Of a stretch of 64,000 bases of DNA, positions 42,201 to 54,200 are shown in pieces. The first letter of the stretch is position 1. Every line of letters starts with the position of its first letter. The notes below the pieces were generated by a model. That model ran no database searches, was not told the origin of the DNA, and saw only the letters and a program-made list of their open reading frames with translations. The stretch comes from Epiperipatus broadwayi. Taxonomy: Eukaryota; Onychophora; Udeonychophora; Euonychophora; Peripatidae. The DNA lies in NCBI GenBank assembly GCA_028023455.1, contig JAQFVV010012530.1, positions 1,054,001 to 1,118,000 of the forward strand, in the 5' to 3' direction. The position numbers and the translations under genes are program-made.

Positions 42201-45200
42201 TCGTGATGGCAGGGAGAGCAGTGAAAATGATCTACATTATCTACAAAATTACTAAACAGATTTCATGTTGCAACTTATGATCCAGCCATGTTAGTGCCTT
42301 AATATTTTTATGGTAAACAGTCAAACTGTGCAACTATATAATAGATGTATTGATTTAGAGATAGCACTGCAGACAGCTTGGGAAAGAACCTCTCACTTTT
42401 TGTCTGGGTCACACTATATATGCAAGTATAACTTGCTATCATAATAGCTTTAAAAACCAACCTGTTTCCTAGCAGCTCAAAAGTAACATACAAATGCAGT
42501 ATTTAATAAAATCATATTTAATGCAAGTATTTATGTTTGTATATGTATTACAAAATATGAACTGTTAATGCAGAGATCTAAGACAGTAGGAAATGAAGAC
42601 TTCTTTGACATCCCCTCATAGAGGAATGATGAAGGAGAAAAAATACTTATAAAGGTAGTTGTGACTTTTGACCCATGTGGCCACCAGAGGTGCTGGTCAG
42701 GGTCAACCACAGAAATACTTAGAGTAGGGGCCCCAAATGCAGCATTGCAAATTCTAGCCGAAAGGTGGCGCTGGTCACAATGCATAAGCCCATTTAGCTT
42801 ACATAGTCTGCTATCAGTGACTACCAAGAACCTAGGTGGCGCTGATTGCCATAAACACATGTAGCTTATGTGTCGTCTGCTACCAGAAACTACCAAGATT
42901 CTAGCCCACTATGTGGTGCTGTTTCTCCACGTTACACACAGAAAAACAACGCACTGATAGAGTTTATGTACATACTACTTAAAAGATGAATGGCATATAA
43001 TGTACAGGTGTGATTAATTAAGAAGCTACAACTATTTAAATATTCTTTCAAACTTAATAGTATCACATGCTATTTCACAGTTTTATAAATGGATGTATTT
43101 TCAAATTTTTTTTTTTTTAAAAATCGATCTTTTTTTTTTTAATTATTTACTCTATGTCAAAATGTTATGTATAAGTCGAGCTGTGAAATTTGCTATCATA
43201 GCCACTTGAATGGCATCATAGATTTACATACGAAAGTACACTATAATTAGACAGGTTTGATAAAATTATAGCGTAGAAATCCTCATAATTATTCATAAAA
43301 TATTTTATTAATCTATAAGTCAATTCTAAATTTTATATTTGTATTATATTTGTATGTGGATGGATAATTTAAACCATGAAATTATGGCATAATGATTTGT
43401 ACATATAATATTTAAGATTAAATAAAAATAATGTAAAATGTTTTCTTTATAATATATTTACGTTTTTCTGATTTAATGTTTAATAGATATAACCGAAACT
43501 AAAGTATTTTTTTATAAGATCTGTCAAATTTGCTTTTTTTAAAATAAACAATATAAAGAAAATATGTTAAAAGTTATTTATATCTAGTTAAAATAAAAAT
43601 CATCAGTTTATAATTAAAAATGGGAATTTTGTGTAAACAAGAAATCAATTAATGACCGCACCTGGGGTAAAAGTAAAATCTAGTTTACTGATTGAATTTG
43701 TTTCAACAAAAGATTTTATCATTAAATCAGTATACCATTACTATCTGCTAAGCCATAACATTTTATAACTCCTAAAAAGAAATTTAATTAATGAAATCGG
43801 AATCAAAATTATATAATTTATATATTTTAATAATTTTTTTAAGTAAATTAAAAATAACACCTCGGAGACTTTATCAGTAGTAGAAATTAGATTATATGAT
43901 TTTGTTTAATTAAAAGTCGATTGGTCCAGCTATAGGAGAACTGTTTTAAAATTATTAAAATCACAGAGCTCTGTGTAAAATTCAAAATAATCATTATTGC
44001 TTCAAAATCAGGTTAGCTAACTATATTGTAAACTCTTTCTAAATTGTCTTATCAATAATATTTCAATTCTATAAATGACATGCTTTTGTTAATTTCCTTT
44101 ATTAACTTCTTGTTTTGCTATATAACTTATTCACTGCAGTTATATTTATTTCTCTCTTGCTTATTTTAGTTATTATTAATTATGCCTATGTCTCGAAACG
44201 GCGCGCATTTAGTTATGAAATATATACTTTTTGAAGATATTATTTAAAATCTTCGTATTGTATTAATTATAGCGTCATTTAGCGCTCCATTTTGAAACCC
44301 TAATTTATAAATAATGGTGACCCTTTGTGCTCGTTATTATTTTGTCATTTAGTAAATAATTAATGTAAATATAAAATGTGGCTTATAAATCCAAACTTTC
44401 AACCTTTAATTATTATGTTACTAAAGATTAAACTAGTCTAGAGTGTAATCATAAGTATATTTTTCTTATTAAAGTATTTGTAAGTCCCTTAAATATACTT
44501 TCCCCCTTTAAAAGTTTATTAATTATACATAACTAAGAGATTGAATGGGATAAAGTAAAGTTTGTGTGTATATATAATTCCCGTCAGTAGCATATATGTA
44601 TTTCTCATGCTACAGAAGAGTTGGCTCTTTTAATCAAGCTGATAAACTAGTGTTCATTTAATGTATGGCATTTAATTTATAATATAGTTCGGCTTGGCGG
44701 ATGTGAAATTTATCAATATTTTATCGTTGTGCTGTTTTTTTTTTATATATATAAGATGAAGCCACGGTAAGTCCAGCTCATCTTCCTCTCTTATGGGTAG
44801 TGCAGTAGCTAAGACTGAGCTAAGGGCCAGATTAGTACGTAAGTTCCCAGCCTCTTATGAACCAAATAAAAGTTCCCTTTTAGCAGCATGACGATCGGTC
44901 ATTGGGTAAACCGGTGTTGGTCATGAAAACCCTAAAATCTATTCATCCATCCGCAGAGCCACTTTATTATTATATTTTACTTGTGCGTAGCGTATTAGTG
45001 TGACAGTCAGATGATGTGTGTAGATTTAACCCAGTTCGAATACTAGGCGAAAGTACCTCAAGGCCAACCATACGCGAGATATACATCAAGAATACATATG
45101 ACCTCTGCCCATTCGCCTGTTCTCGAGGCCTGATCACAAACAAACAACACCATCTGAGCCATGCATAAATTATTTTTCAACCGGCCACAAAGCTTAGCAA

Positions 45201-48200
45201 CAGCGGTAGAGACATGGACAGGAAATCCTAAAGAGCTAAAAGCTAAATGTGTAAAGTACATAAAAAGATGTGTTGGTGTTTGCGTTTTGCGTGCCTGGAT
45301 CATTGAAAAGTAAAATAAAGCATTTAATATAACTAAGAAACTCAAGTTTTTGATAATTAAATAATGTTTAATTAATGGCTTTAGAATATGAATAAGGCTT
45401 TAATGGGCCTCCGCTACTCCCCTAAATTACTGCAACAAACTAATTAGACAATAAAAAGAAAACAAGTTAATAGGTTTGCGGTCAAATTCTTTTCTTCCCC
45501 ATTTTATTAAAAAAATTCCAACTCGATCTTCTCGATAAAGTACGATAGATAATAAAAACCTTTCGCAAGGCATTTCTTATGGCTTTGCGCTAAAAACCGT
45601 GTTTAAAATGGACTTAGAACGTATATAGCTAAATCAAATATACGTGATAAGCAAATGGCGGACAAAAAGAGGTGTTATCAAAGAGATCAAGTTGGCACAC
45701 AAAAGAAACTGACTTGGATTTAATTAACAACATAAATAAAATTGGAAAGAGATTTCAAATGACAAAAAGTTAACTATTAAATTTAACCGCAACGAAATAC
45801 TAAATATTTACAATGGTTAGTATCCGAAGGTAAAAAGGTTACATATAGCTAGATGATCCCAAAATATATTTAAGGTTAATTCATAAAATGTTTACATAGC
45901 AAGACATATATTTCAATACAACAATAAAACAATATGAATCAAAAGTAGCATACGAGATAGTTTAATATAGTAGATACGATACCGTCCTTTTTCCGTGATG
46001 TTCCCTACGGCGTCCGTGGCTTGATCCGACCGACGATAGGTGTTTGTCCGGACAATGAAAATATGAAGTATGGCTTCCATGAAAAGTTCTCCAGACACGG
46101 CATAGAGTTCATATGGTTATTGATTGGATGTTAAGGCATTTTGGATGGTATTTAGGAACCTCGGCGATAGGCAAAGCTATGATTTGCCTAGCCAAGCATA
46201 TCCATTTTCCTCAAAATACGGTTGGTTTTAACTGGAGCAGGTTCCAACTTCTCCATTGTTTGAAATGACAGCTGTATAATTTTTGAGCACAAGCTAAATG
46301 TGAAGCAAATCTGACGGTTTCTCCCAGAGAAATCTGAAGCACTTCCAGAAAGCTTGGAAATAAGCAAGAAAATCTTAATAAATCGCCTTCACAAGCAAAT
46401 CAGAATCAAATGACTCCTTCAAAAAGAAAGTCTGAATAATAATCTCTTTTGTTCTCCCTACTATTTATACTTTCTCTGACAGCTACCTTCCATTGTTTGT
46501 ATGATCTGAGATCTTGATAAGCCCCCCCTTGCTGCTTTGTTTTAAAACAACACGTTCTAAAAATAACTTCAATTTTTACTCTAACTTTCTTACTTTAAAG
46601 TTGGAATTCTATTAATTAAAAGCAGAAGAATGCCATCTTTAATTAGACTTGAACGGCTCACTAATTAAAATATACATTCTTTCAGAAAGTTGGTGGGCTT
46701 ATCTCAAAATCAATCATACTAAATATTTTATAAAATTGAACAACATATATTATTATTTTACAATAGAATAGCTTTTATTTCAGCGATTTGCATTAACCAT
46801 ATATACCTGTGTTATATATGTTTGCTAATAGGTTAGCATTTTATTAATAGATAAATATTTAAAAAATTAAATAACTGTAAGAAATTTTAACTAATCAACA
46901 ATGAATATAAATATAGTCTACAAATAATTAAGTAAGAACTGACCCATCCATTGTCATTCCCAATAGTTAGTGAACAAAAAATTAAAAGTTCGTCGTGCGT
47001 AGTTCGCCCCTTTTTTGTTTTTTTGTGCTCCCGTTTCTTCTTATTATCTGGTTTATCCTATCCTCGTCTTAATCGGTGTTGTTTTAGTCTAACTGTATTT
47101 CTTTTTTGTTTTCCGGGTCCGTGGTTATAAGGTTTTAGTTTCTTCTTTTTCTTTTCTTTTCCAACCCCTTTTGTTATATATTGGATTTTTTGCATATACT
47201 AGTTGCCCGTTAGCCCGCGCATGTTGTCCTGCACCTTCTGTTTGGTTTCCAGTTGTCTATTTTCCCCCGTTTGAGCGCGTGCCTGTTGTTCAATCCCGCT
47301 TGTGTGCCCTCTATGTTGCTTTGTTCTGCGTGTTTGTGACAGTCAGTGGTGTTCTCTGTCTTGTTGTGGTTGCCTTCCCGATTCTCTGGTATTTGTGGTG
47401 GGTGCGCCGTTTTTCCAACTTCGTTTGTGTGTCCTATTCATGTTCTGACGTTCTCTCTTTGTTTTTTGTTCTTTCTGTGTGGTTTTCCTTTTTGGTCTAT
47501 GGTCTACTGACCTATAAATTGCTCTCTGTTCTCCTTTTTGCCTAATGTTGGCTTTTTGTTATAAAACTTTTTTCTAAACGTTTTTAATAACAACTATATA
47601 AGTATATTGTTTACGTGTATCTAGGAGCTATATCCTGTATGTAAAGAAAATTTTAGTTCTTTAAAAATAGTCAGTATTCTAAATTTTTATGTTTTCAGAA
47701 TTACACCTCACGGGTCCTATTTTATCCTATGTATATGTATCTGTTTATACATGAAAAATAAAAATCCGCCGTGTCTGTCTTTAATACTATACCACATATT
47801 ATTCTCCTCCTTTACTTTATTTATATTTCATTAAAATATCATTGCTATGTTAATATAACTAAAATAATCCACTTACAGCTTGACGGCTTTCTGACACCTG
47901 AAACAACTAAAAATGCTACTTAATACAAGTTATATATATACGAAATATGTGAGCAAATATACTAGTCTGTTTAAATTTTGGACTAAGCTATTGTTATTTT
48001 GATCATCTACTATATTTAGTTTATTTGATATCGATGAGATGCTTGCCGACAAATTTATTTGAAAAGGCCAGTCGACAAGACAAGGCCATATCAAATATAC
48101 ATATTAATGGATAATGATCCAAGCACCATTTATAAGGGTTTATAAAGTTTCAATGCAATTAAATTTTACTTTTGCTTCAGTTCTTTAAAAAAATTTATTT

Positions 48201-51200
48201 GTTCTGCTACGAAAAAATCCTGGATAATAGTAAGCTATTTTAAATGACTTTTTTAAATCTAAGAATGTAGTATTGTCTGACTGGGATCAAAACAGTTCCA
48301 TTTGCAAGACAAAAAAATTCAAACGCAAATATATTAACAAAACAAAATATATACCAAAAAAAATTAAAATAGAAGTAAAATCCCATGTACGCCTCGAATT
48401 ATGACCGGGCAAACAACTACCTTTTGTCCACAAATAATAACAATTATCAAGCAATTTTACAGATCACATTAGTCAAAACTCAAAATTTATATAAAAGGTT
48501 TTACCGACTATAACGAATTGTATACCATTGCCATATATGAATATGTACACATTAAATAGCATATATATGACTACATATAAATATACAAACAGATATACCT
48601 ATACAAATATTTTTTTTTTATTATGTACTAAATTTATTAGAAAATTCATTGAAACATACTCCTATTATTTCAGGCAAGTAAGCGCCAACATACACAAAAA
48701 AATTGCAGACATAGACCTATTATTTCAGGCTACCCAATTAGAACTCTACAGGTAAGGGGTTTCACCTAAACGTTACTAGGGATCTTCATAAACACAGTAA
48801 AAACAAGGGCTTCACCTAACGGTTACTCAAAGGGTCTTCACCTAACGGTTACTCAATAAATGATTCAATAGCTATGAATGGGAAAAAAATCTTAACTAAA
48901 GGGAGGCTGACATCTATGTTATACAAAATATAAATTAACACATAGATTTACTCTTTATTAAGTTGAAAATTAAGTTTGCTTTTTATTAACAAAACTTATA
49001 TATATTTGGTAGGACATAATTACAAATATTTAACAGTAAGAATTTTGATGATTATAGCTTCATTCTATATAAAAATAAATGCACGTGAAAATTTGTACAC
49101 GTACACTCACTGTATTTTGACTTATCAAAGTTCGATTATGAAAAAATTCTATTACGAAAAAAATTATCAAGATATTTACAAAATTTATCAAACGAAATAA
49201 AATCTATTATGTAATTGTACTTTTTACTCAAATATTAACTCGTTATCTATTTTAAAAATTATTATCCCAAACTTTTCATATTGCGATACTAAAACAATCT
49301 AAAGTACAAGCTTTTAAGGGAGGGCGGGTGGGTATATATTTGACACTTCCGCCTTATCGAGGCTATCTACTTTATACGGAGAAAAAAGGGACGGCCATGA
49401 CAAAACTTCCCAGATGCAGAAAAAATTACTGTGACAGTCAGATGATGTGTGTAGATTTAACCCAGTTCGAAACAGGCAAAGTACCTCAAGCCAACCATAC
49501 CAGATATACACAAGAATACATATGACCTCTGCCCAGCCTGTTCTCGAAGCCTGATCACAAACAAAAACACCATCTGAGCCATGCATAAATTATTTTTCAA
49601 CCCACAAAGCTAGCAACAGCGGTAGAGACATGGACGGGAAATCCTAAAGAGCTAAAAGCTAAATGTGTAAAGTACATAAAAAGATGTGTTGGTGTTTGCG
49701 TTTTGCGTGCCTGGATCATTGAAAAGTAAAAATAAAGCATTTAATATAACTAAGAAACTCAAGTTTTTGATAATTAAATAATGTTTAATTAATGGCTTTA
49801 GAATATGAATAAGGCTTTAATGGGCCTCCGCTATTCCCCTAAATTACTGCAACAAACTAATTAGACAATAAAAAGAAAACAAGTTAATAGGTTTGCGGTC
49901 AAATTCTTTTCTTCCCAATTTTATTAAAAAAATTCCAACTCGATCTTCTCGATAAAGTACGATAGATAATAAAAACCTTTCGCAAAGCATTTCTTATGGC
50001 TTTGCGCTAAAAACCGTGTTTAAAATGGACTTAGAACGTATATAGCTAAATCAAATATACGTGATAAGCAAATGGCGGACAAAAAGAGGTGTTATCAAAG
50101 AGATCAAGTTGGCACACAAAAGAAACTGACTTGGATTTAATTAACAACATAAATAAAATTGGAAAGAGATTTCAAATGACAAAAAGTTAACTATTAAATT
50201 TAACCGCAACGAAATACTAAATATTTACAATGGTTAGTATGGAAGAATAGCAAGGTAAAAAGGTTACATATAGCTAGATGACCCAAAATATATTTAAGGT
50301 TAATTATAAAATGTTTACATACAAGCATATATTATACAAAATAAAAAATATGAATCAAAAGTAGCAAAGAAGTTTAATATAGTAGATAGTACGTCTTTTC
50401 GTGTGTTCCCTACGTCCTGGCTTGATCCGACCGCTATAGGTGTTTGTCGGACAATGAAAATATGAAGTATGGCTTCCATAAAAGTTCTCCCGACCATAGG
50501 TTCAGATGGTTTTGATTGGATGTTAAGGCTTTTGGATGGTATTTAAACCCGGGATAGCAAAGCTATGATTTGCCTAGCCAACACCATTAAAATACGGTTG
50601 GTTTTAACTGGAGCATTCCAACTTCTCCATTGTTTGAAAGACAGTGTATAACTTTTTTGAAGCACAAGCTAAATGTGAAGCAAATCGACGGATTTCTCCC
50701 AAGAGAAATCTGAATGCACTTTCCAGAAAGCTTGGAAATAAAACAGCAAGAAAAATCTTAATAAATCGCCTTCACAAGCAAAATCAGAATCAAATGACTC
50801 CTTCAAAAGAAAAGTCTGAATAATAATCTCTTTTGTTCTCCCTACTATTTATACTTTCTCTGACAGCTACCTTCCATTGTTTGTATGAGCTGAGATCTTG
50901 ATAAGCCCCCCTTGCTGCTTTGTTTTAAAACAACAGTTCTAAAAATAACTTCAATTTTTTACTCTAACTTTCTTACTTTAAAGTTGGAATTCTATTAATT
51001 AAAAAGCAAGAAAGAAAATGCCATCTTTAATTAGACTTGAACGGCTCACTAATTAAAATATACATTCTTTCAGAAATGTTGGTGGGCTTATCTCAAAATC
51101 AAATCATACTAAATATTTTAATAAAATTTGAACAACAATATATTATTATTTTACAATAGAATAAGCATTTATTTCAGCAGAATTTTGCATTAACTCATAT

Positions 51201-54200
51201 ATATACGTCTAGATGTGTATATATGTTTGACTAATAGGTTAAGCAATTTTTATTAATAGAATGAAATTTATTTAAAACAAAATATTTAAATGTAAAACAC
51301 ATTTGATAAGCATAATTATTTTTAACTCTAATGCAAAACCCTGCTGATATTGAACTATAAACTTAATTCAGGTCTACAATACTAATTAAGTTTATAGGAA
51401 GATGTGAAGCATGGATCGGGCTTCAGATCCATTGCTTCATTAGTAAAATCTTTATAGCCAACTCTCGCGTTGAACCGAAGCATTCTTGAAAACCTGTTCG
51501 ATCTAAAGCTATCTGTGAGGCTTTATATGCCCATATTTAATATATAAATTTATCATAATCGAATGTATTATTAAGCTTCACTCCAGACTTGGTTTGATTA
51601 CATGTATAATAGCCACTCGAACTGATGATGAAAGGGCATAACTAATAAGTGGAATGTAGTGATTTATTATATAGCTTAAAATTAGCACAATTAAATAATA
51701 GCCACAAATTTATTTTGCTAAATGGCCTAGAGTAATGTTGTTTAGTAAATAAAATGCCTGCGTGCATTCATCATCATCAACCATTATCAATCCATTGCAT
51801 GATGAAGGTCTCTCCAAGTTCAATCCATCTTTTCCTATCTTTAGCTTCTCTTCTCCACATCACCCCTGCACACTTTCTTATTTCATCCACCCATCTCACA
51901 TGTGGTCTCTTTCTGGGTCTTTTACAATCTCTTGGAATCCAGTTTAAAATTTCAATTGTCCATCTGTTATCATCTCTTCTAACAATATGTCCAGCCCAAC
52001 TCAGTCTTTTAATTTCTTCAATGAGGTCAATAACACCTGTCTCTTCTCTTACCCATACATTGCGTTTTTGATCCCTTCTTGTTATTCCCAACATGCATCT
52101 CTCCATACTTCTTTGAGTGGTCTGAAGTCTTTGCATTGCTCTTCTATTAAGTGTCCAAGTCTCAGATCCATAAGTAAGAACTGGCAAAACACATTTATTA
52201 AAAAACGTTCCTTTTCAAACACATAGGCATATTTCCTTTTAGTATCAAGTTATTTCTACCAAAAGCACTCCAACCAAGTTTAATTCTATGATTAATTTCA
52301 TCCATTATATTTCCATCTGTATTAATAATCTGACCAAGGTATTTGTAACTGTTAACTTCTTCTAACTCATCGTAATCAATCTTTATTTTCAAATTTTGAG
52401 AAAATATATTAAACATTACTTTAGTCTTTTTAACATTTATCTTTAATCCTACTTTCCTACTTTCATCTGATAACTCCTGCAACATTTCCTGTAGCTCTAA
52501 AGCATTATTTGCAAAAACAACTACATCATCTGCAAAATCTAAATGTCTTAAATAATCTACATTTACTTTCACTCCTTTAGCTAAGTAATGAGTTATATCA
52601 AGTATATATAAAATTGTCAATAAATATAATTCATCATATATGAGTTTCTGTCTCATTATTAATAAATCAATCCAATTCACTAATTGACCATAGCTATTCA
52701 TCAGTAAAGCCCCTATTAATTAAATATATTAGATTTTATCTTTGGAATGTCTCTAGTTTTGAAAGAAGGGGGGGGGGGAATTAGCTTTTTTTAAAAATAA
52801 AAAAACCAATTATCATAAAAATTACATTTTTTTTAATTTAAAAAAAAACACACTTATAGAGTAAATAATTAAAAAAAAAAAAGATCGATTTTTAAATTTA
52901 GAATTGACTTATAGATTAATAAAATATTTTATGAATAATTATGAGGATTTCTACGCTATAATTTTATCAAACCTGTCTAATTATAGCGTACTTTCGTATG
53001 TAAATCTATGATGCCATTCAAGTGCCATGATAGCAAATTTCACCGCTCGACTTATACATAACATTTTGACAGAGTAAATAAATAAAAATCGATTTTTAAA
53101 AAAAAAAAAATTTAAAAATACATCCATTTATAAAACTGTGAAATAGCATGTGATACTATTAAGTTTGAAAGAATATTTAAATAGTTGTAGCTTCTTAATT
53201 AATCACACCTGTACATTATACACCATTCATCTTTTAAGTAGTATGTATATAAACTCTTATCGGTGTGTTGTTTTTCCGTGTGTAACGTGGAGAAACAATA
53301 CCACATAGTGGGCTAGAATCTTGGTAGTTTCTGGTAGCAAACGACACATAAGCTAGATGTGTTTACGGCAATCAGCGCCACCTAGGTTCTTGGTAGTCGC
53401 TGGTAGCAGACTATGTAAGCTAAATGGGCTTATGACCAGTGCCACCAAGCGGGCAGCTTTGCTGCTAGCCAGCTGGTGGAATGTTCCTGTGCTTACGCAT
53501 TGTGAACAGTACCACCTTTCGGCTGGAATTTGCAATGCTGTATTTGGGGCCCCTACTCTTAAGTATTTCTGTGGTTGACCCTGACTAGCACCTCTGGTAG
53601 CCACATGGGTCAAAAGTCACAACTACCTTTATAAATTAGTCAATTCTTTACTGTAGTTTTATCTTCTAGCTAAGAACAGTGGAAACAAAAATAATGAAAT
53701 GCAGCTCATTTCTGCATTTTGGAGATATTGATTCCTTATTCGCTAGCAATATTTTTACAAATATGACAGGCTGAGCAATGCCTGTACACATTTTATAAAC
53801 TTCTTGTTAACTTTCCTCATTTGTGATATAACCTACGGCCAGGCTAACCAAATATTTTGGTAATTAGGGTAGGTACATTTAAAAATAATAAAGTACAGTG
53901 TTTTTACTCAATTATCATTTTTTAAAATTTAATTACATTTGTAAATCCTTTGAAAGTGTGTCGTATAAATATATACAGTGGATATAATACACAGATATAT
54001 AATATACAAATAAATGGCAAGAAATATGCAAATTTCTTAAAGGTAAGGATCAAGTCAATCACCACACAAGCAATGTCAGTTGAACAAAATGAGTCTCGGG
54101 TTATCTAAAGCTATCAAAAACTTATTGGAGGAACAAGTTTAGACAACCCTAGTGAGGGAAAAACAATTTTATTTATTATAGATGTAAATAAAGCCTTATT

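Larger units (their letters stand above)
42653..53628. mobile_element. ~11-kb inverted-repeat-bounded structure, possible Polinton-like or unknown element
   Basis: Inverted repeats of ~680 bp (42653-43333) and ~735 bp (52894-53628) bound the segment. The termini are AGGTAGTTGTGAC... and ...GTCACAACTACCT, with TTATAA immediately outside both ends (42647-42652 and 53629-53634). AG/CT termini, long terminal inverted repeats and a 6-bp duplication are the published hallmarks of Maverick/Polinton elements. TTATAA is itself a palindrome, however, so it could instead belong to the repeat. The interior holds two direct 1.85-kb repeats, a T-rich island and an RTE fragment. No polymerase, integrase, protease or capsid ORF was recognised. 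It could also be two independent opposite-facing insertions of one repeat. Confidence 0.45.

Noticed and set aside
42531-42896. 121-residue minus-strand frame and overlapping plus-strand frame in the left inverted repeat
   Set aside because: Both lie in tandem noncoding units and are broken in the right-arm copy.
47171-47545. 124-residue plus-strand open frame rich in Phe, Val, Leu, Cys and Ser
   Set aside because: Its composition follows from a strand lacking A (few stop codons). No domain, and no codon pattern beyond composition.
48661-48756. Acceptor-like TTATTTCAG twice and donor-like CTCTACAGGTAAGG, suggesting a micro-exon
   Set aside because: On the plus strand, opposite to TSC1, without coding similarity or any gene to join.
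44999-51268. Direct repeats read as the two LTRs of one retrotransposon
   Set aside because: Only a TGTGACA start supports it. No CA end, primer-binding site, adjacent polypurine tract or gag-pol between the copies.
51754-52071. 105-residue plus-strand frame (and 79-residue neighbour)
   Set aside because: Antisense shadow of the RTE coding sequence. A similar shadow occurs at 36262-36537.
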